From an uncultured Aeromonadales bacterium (GTDB lineage: Bacteria; Pseudomonadota; Gammaproteobacteria; Enterobacterales; Succinivibrionaceae): DNA of 9,724 nt. The translations under genes and the position numbers were made by a program. The stretch lies in NCBI GenBank assembly GCA_902796095.1, contig CADBNP010000360.1, forward strand, positions 1-9,724, written 5' to 3'. This document shows, one piece after another, positions 1 to 7,496 of this stretch (its first letter is position 1; each line of letters opens with the position of its first letter). The notes below the pieces were generated by a model. That model searched no databases and had not been told where the DNA came from. It was given only the letters and a program-made list of their open reading frames with translations.

Positions 1-2
1 GC

Positions 3-110
3 GGAACCAGAAAGTCCATGGAAAATATGCTTTCCAAGGAGGAACTCGATGACTTCATAGAATTCATGAAGGAGGAGAACAGAAAGAACAGGGAATTTGA
101 ATTAATCTGA
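3..110 (+). CDS. C-terminal tail of an unidentified protein (5' end outside the window)
   Basis: An open frame enters from the left edge and ends at a TGA at 108-110, giving 35 residues. The tail is highly charged (mostly Glu, Lys, Asp and Arg), contains a MLSKEELDDFIEFMKEE stretch likely to be helical, and ends REFELI. It is the only plus-strand gene in the window and converges on metG. The visible part is too short to name a family. It could also be a chance open frame, but the amphipathic charged composition and the tidy end before the intergenic hairpin favour a real gene end. Confidence 0.5.
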   Translation, partial: GTRKSMENMLSKEELDDFIEFMKEENRKNREFELI

Positions 111-146
111 TTATGTCTCTGAGTTATGCGGTATCACGTCCATATG

Positions 147-175
147 AAAAAGGCATGCCTTCCGGCATGCCCTTC
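147..175 (-). terminator. Rho-independent terminator of metG
   Basis: Two copies of GGCATGCC (152-159 and 164-171) form a perfect 8-bp stem closed by a four-base loop that reads GGAA on the minus strand, a GNRA-type tetraloop. The stem extends by A-U and G-U pairs and runs into five T residues on the minus strand. It lies 25-50 bases past the metG stop. On the plus strand no U-tract follows, so it should act mainly for metG. Confidence 0.8.
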
Positions 176-199
176 ATGAAATCAGATCCTGTTACGGTA

Positions 200-2251
200 T
201 CAGTGAACTCTCATTCCCGGTTGGGCTCCTGAGTCCGGTGAAAGGAGGAATATATCCTTGCCTCCGGGACCTGCCGCACATACCATGCCTTCGCTTACAC
301 CGAATTTCATCTTTCTTGGAGCAAGGTTTGCTACCATAATGGTGAGACGTCCTACAAGATCCTCCGGTTTGTAGGCTGATTTTATGCCGGCAAATACGTG
401 ACGCTGCTCGAGACCGATGTCCAGCTCAAGAGATATCAGCTTTTCTGCTCCTTCAACATGCTCGGCCTTCAGTATTTTTGCCACTCTGAGATCTATTTTG
501 GCAAAATCATCAATGGAGATTTGCGGCGCTATTTCGGAATCATCATCCTTTTTGTTCTTCTTTGCAGGGGACTCGGTTTTTGCCTTCTGACTACCTGCCG
601 CTGCCTTTGCCAGATCCTCTTTGGAATCGTTGATCATGTTCTGTACAGTCTTCAGATCGATACGTTTGAACAGCGGTCTGAAATCATTGATCAGACATCC
701 GCAGAGATGAACTGATATTTTATCGAGAGCAAGATCTGTGTTCAGCAGCTTCTCAACTTCTCCTGCCAGTGCAGGAACAACCGGTTTAAGATAAGTGACC
801 AGTATTCTGAACATGTTGAGAGAATTGGTGCATACTTCGTGGAGTCTTTCCTTCTGTGACGGATCCTTTGCCAGAATCCATGGTGCACAGGTGTCAACGT
901 AGCGGTTTGCTTCATCTGCAAGACCCATGATTTCACGGATGGCTCTGGAGTAGTCGCATTTTTCGTAGCATTCATCCACGAGCCCTGCGGCATTGACAAA
1001 TTTCCCAAAAATTTCCTGCTCTGTAACCTTGTCAGCAAGTTTTCCTTCGAAGTTTCTGGTGATGAATACAGCCGTTCTTGAAGCAAGATTTACAAGCTTG
1101 TTTACCAGATCGGAATTAACCTTGGCCACAAAATCTTCAAGATTCAGATCCAGATCGTCGGTTTTGCCGTTCATCTTTGCGGCATAGTAATATCTGAGAG
1201 CTTCCGGGGTAAAGTGCTTAAGATATGTAGATGCCTTGATGAAAGTTCCCTTTGATTTGCTCATCTTTGCACCGTTCACGGTAACATAGCCGTGAACCTG
1301 CAGTTTTGTCGGCATTCTGTGATCGGTTCCGTACAGCATGGCAGGCCAGAAGAGAGAATGGAAGTACAGAATATCCTTTCCTATGAAATGGTCCATTTCG
1401 CAGGTGCTGTTTTTCTCAATGTACTCGTCAAAATTAATTGAACCGTCTTTGTCGCAGAGATTCTTGAAGGAGCCAAGATATCCCACAGGAGCGTCAAGCC
1501 AGACATAGAAATACTTGTTGTCTGTATCAGGAATTTTGAAACCGAAGTATGGCGCATCTCTTGAAATGTCCCACTGCTTCAGACCGGACTCAAACCATTC
1601 ATTCAGTTTATTTGCCATTTCTGCAGGAACTGCACCTGAAGAAATCCATTCCTTCAGAGGCTGTTCAAAGGCAGGCAGATCGAAGAAATAGTGCTCTGTT
1701 TCCTTCATTTCCGGTTTGCTTCCGGAAACTGTTGAATAAGGATCTATCAGTTCGGAAGGAGAATAGGTTGCACCGCAGACCTCGCAGTTGTCACCGTACT
1801 GATCCGGTGCCTTGCATTTAGGACAGGTACCTTTGACAAAGCGATCCGGCAGAAACATCTGTTTTTCCGGATCAAACAGCTGGGATATGGTTCTTGTTTT
1901 GATATATCCCTTCTCTTTCAGCTTTTTGTATATGGAGGTGGAAAACAGCTCATTTTCAGGGCTGTGTGTCGTATAGTAGTTGTCAAAGTTTATTTCAAAA
2001 GCTTCAAAATCTGCACGATGCTCACTGTTGACGGCAGCAATCATTTCTTCCGGTGAAATATTAAGCTGTGCAGCCTTGAGCATTACTGGAGTTCCGTGAG
2101 TGTCGTCAGCACAGACGAAGTGAACTTCATTGCCCTTCATCCGCTGGTATCTTACCCATATATCAGCCTGGATATGTTCAAGCATATGACCTAAATGGAT
2201 TGAGCCGTTGGCGTACGGCAGAGCGCAGGTAACCAAAATTTTCTTTGTCAT
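200..2251 (-). CDS. metG: Methionyl-tRNA synthetase
   Basis: Class I aminoacyl-tRNA synthetase that charges tRNA-Met in the cytosol using ATP. The 683-residue product is close to the E. coli enzyme (677). Visible features in order: HLGH (HIGH motif) at residues 19-22; a zinc knuckle C-x2-C-x9-C-x2-C at 143-159; KMSKS at 329-333; a helical anticodon-binding region; a Lys/Ala-rich linker near 545-570; and the C-terminal EMAP II-like tRNA-binding and dimerisation domain ending GKDIFLLSPDSGAQPGMRVH. Two adjacent ATG codons exist. GGAG at 2257-2260 lies 2 bases from the first (2254) but 5 from the second (2251), so the second is chosen; the alternative adds one Met. It appears monocistronic, with its own promoter and terminator. 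Confidence 0.98.
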   Translation of the reverse strand: MTKKILVTCALPYANGSIHLGHMLEHIQADIWVRYQRMKGNEVHFVCADDTHGTPVMLKAAQLNISPEEMIAAVNSEHRADFEAFEINFDNYYTTHSPENELFSTSIYKKLKEKGYIKTRTISQLFDPEKQMFLPDRFVKGTCPKCKAPDQYGDNCEVCGATYSPSELIDPYSTVSGSKPEMKETEHYFFDLPAFEQPLKEWISSGAVPAEMANKLNEWFESGLKQWDISRDAPYFGFKIPDTDNKYFYVWLDAPVGYLGSFKNLCDKDGSINFDEYIEKNSTCEMDHFIGKDILYFHSLFWPAMLYGTDHRMPTKLQVHGYVTVNGAKMSKSKGTFIKASTYLKHFTPEALRYYYAAKMNGKTDDLDLNLEDFVAKVNSDLVNKLVNLASRTAVFITRNFEGKLADKVTEQEIFGKFVNAAGLVDECYEKCDYSRAIREIMGLADEANRYVDTCAPWILAKDPSQKERLHEVCTNSLNMFRILVTYLKPVVPALAGEVEKLLNTDLALDKISVHLCGCLINDFRPLFKRIDLKTVQNMINDSKEDLAKAAAGSQKAKTESPAKKNKKDDDSEIAPQISIDDFAKIDLRVAKILKAEHVEGAEKLISLELDIGLEQRHVFAGIKSAYKPEDLVGRLTIMVANLAPRKMKFGVSEGMVCAAGPGGKDIFLLSPDSGAQPGMRVH

Positions 2252-2278
2252 CATATCTCCAAAATTTTATGCTGACGT

Positions 2279-2284
2279 ATTATA
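2279..2284 (-). promoter_or_regulatory. -10 element of the metG promoter
   Basis: A perfect TATAAT on the minus strand sits 27 bases upstream of the preferred metG start, which would give a leader of about 20 bases. No good -35 hexamer is found at 16-18 bp, so the promoter may depend on an activator or on upstream contacts. It lies directly downstream of the sbcB terminator, as expected for an independent metG unit. Confidence 0.5.
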
Positions 2285-2307
2285 ACCTAAAGAGGCCGTG
2301 TGAGATT

Positions 2308-2350
2308 AAAAAATCGGTTCACGGCTTATGGCGGTAAACGGAGAAGAACC
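2308..2350 (-). terminator. Terminator downstream of sbcB
   Basis: On the minus strand an outer GGTTC/GAACC stem (2346-2350 with 2316-2320) encloses an inner CGTTTA/TAAGCG-type stem with one bulged base. It is followed almost at once by a run of six T (2308-2313). It ends just before the metG promoter. A second, weaker hairpin (ATCAGC/GCTGAT arms, 2354-2373) precedes it. This fits transcription ending about 120-165 bases after the sbcB stop. Confidence 0.5.
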
Positions 2351-2472
2351 CGGATCAGCATATTCGGGCTGATTCAGGTTTATTTTTGCCGGAGGTACAG
2401 AATTTCCGCATGCTTCCTTTTTTTCGCAAAATGTCGGATGTCTGTGAGGTTGAAGTGATTTAGCTTTGGGAT

Positions 2473-3921
2473 TTAGCCGGTAATTCCGTAGAAGACGGCA
2501 GTTTCCTTCAGAATCTCCAGGATCCTCTGATCCTTTTCATTCTGAATACACATGTCGTTCAGTTCTGTCATAAATCTGCCGGCGTTGTTTCTTCCGTATT
2601 CGGAAATTTTCTGATTCCAGATGTTTCTTTCCTCTTCGCTGAGTATAAACTCGTAGTTTCGGGCCTTGTAGCGGAACAGCAGTTCATTCATATCTCTGCT
2701 GCTGAACCTGATGTTGCACAGAAGAGAAGGATCCTTCTTTTCTGATGCATGGATCTGGTTCATGATTAACTGATTTGCATCCCGTTCATCTTTAGGTTTA
2801 GACAGATAGTCATACAGGGCCAGTTCCGGATCAACTGCGGATCCGTTCAGAGATTTGTAGTAATCTCTGTATTTTGAAATGCATCCGGACATATAATCCC
2901 TCAGCAGTTCCTTTTCGTTAAGCAGCTGCAGGTTCGCCTTAACTGTTTCCGGACTGATATTAACCCTTTCATGACGGTTGTTTTTGTTCAGAGTGTTGTA
3001 AGGCACAAGAACAGGACAGGCATTCAGTTTGATTTTGATTATGCCCAGATCTGACATAGGAACAGCCGAGCAGTCCAGTTCTTCGAGATCCGGAAGCTCA
3101 TTAAAATTTTCCACCGGATCAATCAGATTCCAGCAGTACAGGTTGCTTGCAGTTTCATCCAGAAATACAGGAAGAACTGCTCCAACATACAGATGCTCAG
3201 GTCCGAAGGTACTGTCAACTGTGAGGAGAGTCTTTGAGGTCAGGCTTCCGCTTCTGCTGTCTACCAGATATTCCAGAATCTGTCTTTTTGTTCTGTGGCT
3301 GAAAACAAAGTTAAACATAGGCTGCTGCTTCGTTATTATGAGCTTCAGCAGATCTATGGTTGCAATAACGTCAGACATTGCATCGTGAGCATGTTCATGG
3401 GTTAGACCGTTGCTTCGGGAGAGCTCCTCCAGCTTCAGAACATACCTTCCTTCATTTTCGTCAAACGGCCATTCTATACCTTCAGGACAGAGGGCGCAGC
3501 ACAGACGGATCAGCGGGTACACATCCCATCTGCTGCTGTTGTTGAAACTGTTGTAGGCATAAGGAGAAAAAAAATTCCTGAAAGCCGTATTGCGAATAAA
3601 TTCATCATCGAATTTAATTGAATTGTATCCCAGCACGCAGTTGTTCGGAGCTGACAGAAAATTAAGAACGGTTTCTATGAAAATATTTTCACTGAGACCT
3701 TTTCTGTCTGCAAAAGCAGGGGTTATTCCTGTGACTGTCACAGCTTCCACACTGGGCAGATAATCCTTCTGCGGTTTGCAGTAGACAATCAGCTGTTCAA
3801 CAGGGTTGAGATTGATGTCTGTTCTAATCCCTGCGAACTGTACTATTCTGTCCTGCTTCGGATCAGTACCGTACGTTTCAAGATCGTAGAACGTGAATGT
3901 TTCTATATTTGCACTTGTCAT
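2473..3921 (-). CDS. sbcB: Exodeoxyribonuclease I
   Basis: Degrades single-stranded DNA 3' to 5' and acts in recombination and mismatch repair, working with SSB in the family's studied members. The 482-residue product compares with 475 in E. coli. It is a DEDDh exonuclease. D13 and E15 (FYDLETYGTDP), D106 (GYNSIKFDDEF), H179 and D184 (HAHDAMSD) all sit exactly two residues below E. coli D15, E17, D108, H181 and D186, so the catalytic set is complete. The SH3-like and C-terminal helical parts follow. The start gives the family N-terminus, but no Shine-Dalgarno sequence is visible in the AT-rich bases before the ATG. It lies 162 bases downstream of a small gene and may be read through from pfkA. 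Confidence 0.96.
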   Translation of the reverse strand: MTSANIETFTFYDLETYGTDPKQDRIVQFAGIRTDINLNPVEQLIVYCKPQKDYLPSVEAVTVTGITPAFADRKGLSENIFIETVLNFLSAPNNCVLGYNSIKFDDEFIRNTAFRNFFSPYAYNSFNNSSRWDVYPLIRLCCALCPEGIEWPFDENEGRYVLKLEELSRSNGLTHEHAHDAMSDVIATIDLLKLIITKQQPMFNFVFSHRTKRQILEYLVDSRSGSLTSKTLLTVDSTFGPEHLYVGAVLPVFLDETASNLYCWNLIDPVENFNELPDLEELDCSAVPMSDLGIIKIKLNACPVLVPYNTLNKNNRHERVNISPETVKANLQLLNEKELLRDYMSGCISKYRDYYKSLNGSAVDPELALYDYLSKPKDERDANQLIMNQIHASEKKDPSLLCNIRFSSRDMNELLFRYKARNYEFILSEEERNIWNQKISEYGRNNAGRFMTELNDMCIQNEKDQRILEILKETAVFYGITG

Positions 3922-3955
3922 AAAGTTCAGAAAAAATAATCAGGCAGATGGTGAA

Positions 3956-4042
3956 GCAAAATCCGCTTTCCTTAATTTTGCCACTAAAATATGCGAAAGC
4001 GAACATACACTGAACAGACAGAATCTGATACCGGATTTTAGT
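3956..4042 (-). repeat. Nested and competing inverted repeats upstream of sbcB
   Basis: Three short inverted repeats share arms in the gap between the small gene and sbcB. GCAAAAT/ATTTTGC lies at 3956-3962 with 3975-3981. ACTAAAAT/ATTTTAGT lies at 3983-3990 with 4035-4042. AAAATCCG/CGGATTTT lies at 3958-3965 with 4032-4039. The third uses bases from both of the others, so an RNA could adopt either two adjacent hairpins or one long-range pairing. All are AT-rich and built on AAAAT/ATTTT, so chance is a fair alternative. Confidence 0.35.
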
Positions 4043-4083
4043 CAGAACGTCTGCAGAAAGTCCGGGCCTTATAATGCAGCACG

Positions 4084-4281
4084 TCAGTCTTTTGGTTTGA
4101 AACTGTTTGTGGCTTCATCATATTCATAACCATTTTCCCGGAAGTAACTGATGAAGTCGTCTCTGTCCAGATCCTCTTTTCTGATCAGATCGTCAAGGCT
4201 GCTGCATTCATCTCTCAGCATGGTATTCGTTCTGCTCAGGGTTATGAAAAAATCAGAACTGCGGTAATTTTCCAGACTCAT
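4084..4281 (-). CDS. Small acidic protein of unknown function
   Basis: A 65-residue soluble protein, MSLENYRSSDFF to SFKPKD, rich in Asp and Glu, with one cysteine and no signal peptide or membrane segment. AAGGA lies six bases before the ATG, a good ribosome binding site that supports a real gene. Most of it is likely helical, and it contains a FRENGYEYDEATNSF segment. That pattern vaguely recalls the Nif11-type helical fold, but I cannot claim membership and no peptide core follows. It lies 73 bases after the pfkA stop with no terminator between, so it is probably co-transcribed with pfkA. I do not recognise the gene. Confidence 0.7.
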   Translation of the reverse strand: MSLENYRSSDFFITLSRTNTMLRDECSSLDDLIRKEDLDRDDFISYFRENGYEYDEATNSFKPKD

Positions 4282-4354
4282 TTCTTTTCCTTAATGGTGA
4301 AGACAGACTTCCAAAAGCATCCAGAAGCCGGAGAAAGCATAAGATCAGCGAGCA

Positions 4355-5317
4355 TCAGATCAGCAGATTGCTCAGATTGTACAGATTTACATCAAACTTG
4401 TGCTGCATCTGGCAGAGACTTTCTGCTATCTCATGGTGGACAATGTGATTGTCCTGAATTCCGATACATACTCCGCCTACACCACGTTTTATCAAATCCA
4501 CGGCATAGGAGCCCATCTGTGATGCCACGATGCGGTCGAACGCGGTAGGGGATCCTCCTCTCTGAACATGACCAAGAATCGTTGTTCTGATTTCAAGTCC
4601 GGTATGAGTTTCCAGATCTGCGGCCAGCTCTTTGATATCAAGGACATTTTCACAGATGAGAACTATTGCGTGGCGCTTTCCCTGTTTCAGTCCGTCATCG
4701 ATGTTTTTGTACAGTTCCTCCAGAGAAAACTGTCTTTCAGGAACAATAACATACTCGGCACCGCAGGCAACTGATGCGTAAAGAGCCAGGTCACCGCAGT
4801 TTCTGCCCATGGTTTCAACAAGTGAAATTCTTTTGTGGGATGATGCTGTGTCTCTCAGCTTGTCCACATCGTCAATTACATTTCTGAGTGCTGTTGAGAA
4901 TCCTATGGAGTAGTCCGTACCTGGAATGTCATTGTCTATGGTTCCCGGAATGCAAACGCAGGGGAAACCTTCAAATGACAGAAGTTTTGCTCCCTTGTAT
5001 GAGCCTTCTCCGCCAATGACCACCAGACCGTCAATTTCATGTTTTCTGAGAATTGACATGGCATCCTTGCGTACTGCCTCATCCTTGAATGCGGGAAAAC
5101 GGGCTGTTCCCAGAATTGTTCCGGCGCGGTTCAGAATGTCAGCGACATCATCTCTTTTAAGTTCAAAAATTCTTTCCTGATGCAGTCCGAGATATCCGTC
5201 TCTGATTCCGAGAACCTGAATTCCGCTGTTGATTGCTGTTCTCACTATTGCCCTGATGGCTGCATTCATGCCGGGGGCATCGCCGCCGCTGGTAAGTATT
5301 CCAATTTTTTTAATCAT
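4355..5317 (-). CDS. pfkA: ATP-dependent 6-phosphofructokinase
   Basis: Phosphorylates fructose 6-phosphate to fructose 1,6-bisphosphate, the committed step of glycolysis. At 320 residues it has exactly the E. coli PfkA length. Visible features: nucleotide loop TSGGDAPGMN (9-18), GTARFPAF (70-77), GGEGS (102-106), catalytic PGTIDND (124-130, with D128 as the base) and METMGRNCGD. The allosteric-site arginines R22, R26 and R55 are kept, suggesting ADP/PEP regulation as in E. coli. The glycine after the acidic residue in GGEGS marks the ATP-using type rather than the PPi-using type (GGDDS). The odd point is Glu at 104, where E. coli-type enzymes have the Mg-binding Asp. No clear Shine-Dalgarno precedes the ATG. 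It is first in a probable unit with the small gene and perhaps sbcB. Confidence 0.97.
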   Translation of the reverse strand: MIKKIGILTSGGDAPGMNAAIRAIVRTAINSGIQVLGIRDGYLGLHQERIFELKRDDVADILNRAGTILGTARFPAFKDEAVRKDAMSILRKHEIDGLVVIGGEGSYKGAKLLSFEGFPCVCIPGTIDNDIPGTDYSIGFSTALRNVIDDVDKLRDTASSHKRISLVETMGRNCGDLALYASVACGAEYVIVPERQFSLEELYKNIDDGLKQGKRHAIVLICENVLDIKELAADLETHTGLEIRTTILGHVQRGGSPTAFDRIVASQMGSYAVDLIKRGVGGVCIGIQDNHIVHHEIAESLCQMQHKFDVNLYNLSNLLI

Positions 5318-5385
5318 AATAATTTCGCGTTGTATTATGCAATTGCCTTGAGTTTTTATGCAGAACGAACTGTTTTGTGTTTATG

Positions 5386-5417
5386 ATTATATTAAAAGTA
5401 TGAATCTGTTATGTCAA
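5386..5417 (-). promoter_or_regulatory. Sigma-70 promoter of pfkA
   Basis: On the minus strand a perfect -35 TTGACA (5412-5417) is followed after 17 bp by TAATAT (5389-5394), overlapping a perfect TATAAT (5386-5391) at 20 bp. Transcription would start near 5380, leaving a leader of about 60 bases before pfkA. It lies between the terminator of the upstream gene and the pfkA start, as expected. Confidence 0.75.
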
Positions 5418-5528
5418 TGAGACAGGGAGCCGGAGACTGGCAACGCAGGGTAATATACCGGAATTTTTCGTGTTGTTTCGCAGAAATGACGAAAGGGAGG
5501 GAAAGATCAGGGGGTGAAACAAACATAC

Positions 5529-5550
5529 AAAAAAAAGATCCACAGAATCT
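5529..5550 (-). terminator. Rho-independent terminator of the 7347-5585 gene pair
   Basis: On the minus strand AGATTC, loop TGT, GGATCT form a 6-bp stem (one G-U pair) followed directly by eight T (5529-5536). It lies about 35 bases past the stop at 5585. A run of sixteen T lies between the stop and this hairpin. Confidence 0.75.
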
Positions 5551-5557
5551 GATGGAG

Positions 5558-5573
5558 AAAAAAAAAAAAAAAA
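5558..5573. repeat. Homopolymer of 16 A (T on the minus strand)
   Basis: Sixteen A residues in a row on the plus strand, 11 bases beyond the stop codon of the 5585-6487 gene. On the transcript it is U16, lying before the terminator hairpin. It may be an extra termination tract, though the preceding GATGA/TCATC stem is weak. Runs of this length are prone to slippage and to sequencing error. Confidence 0.9.
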
Positions 5574-5584
5574 CAGGGATGATT

Positions 5585-6487
5585 CTACCTTCTGCAGCTC
5601 ATCGTAACTGACGGATTCCGCATGTCATAGCCGCCGGCGTTAAAGTAAATCTGATTTACTCCGGTTGCTCCCTTCTGATTAGGATCCGGTGAGTCAAGAA
5701 CCTGGAAACTGAAGTTGTTTCCTGAAACTGTGAATGATCCTATCTCAATGAGAACTTCCTGTCCGGTAGCCGGATGATTCATGAAAACCCTGTAACTGTT
5801 TCCTGTAAATTCGTGGCGGATTCTGATTGAAGGATTTCCCTGAATCTGACAGTTGTAGGATCCGGCAAGCTGATTTCCCGGAGTCGGCATTGGACCTGGG
5901 GCAGGCACAGGTCCCGGAGCAGGCATTGGACCTGGGGCGGGCACAGGTCCCGGAGCTGGTATTGGTCCTGGAGCAGGTGTCGGACCGCCTGCAAATTTTT
6001 TCTGGAATACTGTCTGGGTGTTGTCTATTACAAGTATCAGAGAGTTGCCGCTGACGGTGTAAGGTATAACCTTCTGTACTGACTGAAGTGCCTGATCACC
6101 GTACAGCACCAGATTGCCGTTAAATGCTCTGTAATAAGTTGCTTTCGTTTCGCCGTTTAAGGTCAGTTTAATGATTCCGCTGTTTTCCATTGTAAAAATC
6201 AGCGATTCGCTACCGTTTGTAAGTTCCCAGGAACCTAAAATCTGAGGATCGATACCCTGAATCTGCTGTGGTTGAGGTATTTGCTGCGGTGCCGGCTGAG
6301 GCTGAACTACTGTATTGCTTTCATTGACATAAAGACCGTTTCCTGTCGCATATACATTGCCTTCCTGCTGCTGGGCTGCAGTTCCGTTTGTGCTGCCGCT
6401 TTGAGGAAAGAACGGAGGAAAATCGTCAGCGAAGGCACCTGCCGAGGTGAGAATGAGAGCAAGTGCGACTGTTTTGAATGATTTCAT
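5585..6487 (-). CDS. Secreted two-domain protein, paralogue C (DDFPPFFP type)
   Basis: Unrecognised family. The 300-residue product has a signal peptide (MKSFKTVALALILTSAGAFA) with predicted cleavage before DDFPPFFP. A Gln/Pro-rich stretch runs to about 80. A beta-rich domain at 83-164 opens GSW and contains ATYYR and VSGN. A proline linker with PAPGP repeats spans 167-205. A second domain at 207-300 opens GSYNC, has VSGN, a DP...GATG signature and a final C298. C213 and C298 are the only cysteines and probably form a disulphide. AAGGA six bases before the ATG at 6487 fixes the start; a GTG at 6511 overlaps the upstream stop and would bury the signal peptide. It lies 20 bases after the upstream paralogue, so the two are an operon. 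Likely periplasmic or surface-exposed; ligand unknown. Confidence 0.9.
   Translation of the reverse strand: MKSFKTVALALILTSAGAFADDFPPFFPQSGSTNGTAAQQQEGNVYATGNGLYVNESNTVVQPQPAPQQIPQPQQIQGIDPQILGSWELTNGSESLIFTMENSGIIKLTLNGETKATYYRAFNGNLVLYGDQALQSVQKVIPYTVSGNSLILVIDNTQTVFQKKFAGGPTPAPGPIPAPGPVPAPGPMPAPGPVPAPGPMPTPGNQLAGSYNCQIQGNPSIRIRHEFTGNSYRVFMNHPATGQEVLIEIGSFTVSGNNFSFQVLDSPDPNQKGATGVNQIYFNAGGYDMRNPSVTMSCRR
5886..5990 (-). repeat. 36-bp tandem repeat encoding the proline linker of paralogue C
   Basis: Two nearly identical 36-bp units (5886-5921 and 5922-5957, about two differences) are followed by a degenerate third to 5990. Each unit is itself two related 18-bp halves. They encode six-residue Pro-Met/Val-Pro-Ala-Pro-Gly steps. 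The high similarity of the first two units suggests recent duplication, so linker length may vary between strains. Confidence 0.85.
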
Positions 6488-6493
6488 TTTATA

Positions 6494-6500
6494 TCCTTTT
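6494..6500 (-). promoter_or_regulatory. Ribosome binding site deciding the paralogue C start
   Basis: AAAAGGA on the minus strand, six bases before the ATG at 6487. It lies in the 20-base gap after the upstream stop codon and selects this ATG over the GTG at 6511, whose reading frame runs through the site. Confidence 0.8.
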
Positions 6501-6507
6501 TGTAATT

Positions 6508-7347
6508 TCACATTTTCTGGCAGTTGACTACAAGACCTTCATTGGTAAGTGAATATCCGTTTCCTGAGATTTGTATGTTGGATGTTCCGGTTACGCCTAT
6601 GGCTGACGGATCTGTAGAATTTGTCACCTGATACTGGTACAGATTTCCGGAAACAGAATATGTGCCGGTGCTTGTTGTTACAATCTGGTTGTTGTTATAG
6701 ATTGCTGCCTGGTAGCTGTTTCCGCTGTATACGTAAATCAGGGAAAGCTGAGGCATATTCTGAACAGTGCAGTAGTAGTTGCCGTTTAATCCGCCGGAAG
6801 ACGGTGTCTGAGGTACTGTGATCTGCGGTGCAGGGACTGTGTTCTGAGCCGGAGGAACTGTCTGTGCTCCCTGGCTGTATCTTGTGAAGGAATAATTCTG
6901 GTTATCAATGGTAACATTCAGAGTATCACCGCTGAGAACGAAATTCATGCTGAACTGTTCTCCTGACTGGGATCTGAGCTGAATCGTATTTCCCTGAACG
7001 CTGTAGAAAAAAACAGATACGTTGCCGTTTACGCCTATTGAGGCGAAACCCTCATTGTTGAACATCATCATCATCTGGTTGCTGTAGTTGACCCATGTTC
7101 CGGCCAGTGTTCCGGATGATGCTGTCTGATCGTTCAGACCTTTTGTAACTACTGACCAATCTGTCAAATCTTCAGTTTTTGAACCGTTAAGACCTATGGC
7201 ATTTCCCAGAGAGCCTGCATTTGCCGTGTTTACATCAGATCCCAGATTTGTAAGAGATCTGGCAGCTTCGAAATCATCTGCCGCCTGGGACTGGGAAAGA
7301 GAGACGGCTGTAAGGATGGTGAGCAGAGATATGATATTTCTTTTCAT
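6508..7347 (-). CDS. Secreted two-domain protein, paralogue B
   Basis: Unrecognised family, diverged paralogue of the genes at 5585 and 8500. The 279-residue product has a signal peptide (1-22, ending SQSQA or SQSQAA) and a mature start ADDFEAAR that keeps only the DDF of its relatives. A Gly/Asn-rich spacer follows. The N-domain (81-158) opens LAGTW and ends with the ITID-like NVTIDNQNYSFTR. A short linker (159-186) holds VPAPQ and VPQTP. The C-domain (187-279) opens NGNYYC, with YSGNSY, YSVSGN, DPSAIGVTG and a final C276; C193 and C276 are its only cysteines. GGAG lies 13 bases before the ATG, longer than usual. It is first in a two-gene unit with paralogue C, expressed from an extended -10 promoter near 7430. 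Probably periplasmic or surface-exposed. Confidence 0.88.
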   Translation of the reverse strand: MKRNIISLLTILTAVSLSQSQAADDFEAARSLTNLGSDVNTANAGSLGNAIGLNGSKTEDLTDWSVVTKGLNDQTASSGTLAGTWVNYSNQMMMMFNNEGFASIGVNGNVSVFFYSVQGNTIQLRSQSGEQFSMNFVLSGDTLNVTIDNQNYSFTRYSQGAQTVPPAQNTVPAPQITVPQTPSSGGLNGNYYCTVQNMPQLSLIYVYSGNSYQAAIYNNNQIVTTSTGTYSVSGNLYQYQVTNSTDPSAIGVTGTSNIQISGNGYSLTNEGLVVNCQKM

Positions 7348-7424
7348 TGCAAATTCTTTTCTCCAAAATTGTTGCAGAATATGAACGACAGATATCTACT
7401 GAGGTTCAAACCTTTCTGTGTGAA

Positions 7425-7433
7425 ATGATAGCA
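7425..7433 (-). promoter_or_regulatory. Extended -10 promoter of the B-C operon
   Basis: TGCTATCAT on the minus strand is an extended -10 (TGN followed by a five-of-six match to TATAAT). No strong -35 lies 16-18 bp upstream, which is common for extended -10 promoters. The transcript would start near 7418, about 70 bases before the paralogue B start. Confidence 0.4.
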
Positions 7434-7496
7434 CACCGCAGTACTGCAAACTTGTATACACATTTCATAACCGGTATGTATTCTCTGTTTTTTGAC

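Noticed and set aside
3993..4000. GCGAAAGC, a sequence known to form a very stable DNA mini-hairpin
   Set aside because: A single eight-base match is likely by chance, and nothing nearby (origin, phage or retron features) gives it a role.
4084..4281. Small acidic protein as a Nif11-type leader peptide for a modified peptide
   Set aside because: Only a loose similarity around FRENGYEYD is seen, no core peptide follows, and no maturation enzyme lies nearby.
5827..6054. Open frames on the other strand and other frames across the proline linkers (also 8569-8952)
   Set aside because: They arise from the stop-poor GC-rich repeats of the real genes, have repetitive composition and lack ribosome binding sites.
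6488..6511. GTG at 6511 as the start of paralogue C
   Set aside because: It would put eight residues before the signal peptide and run through the ribosome binding site that serves the ATG at 6487.
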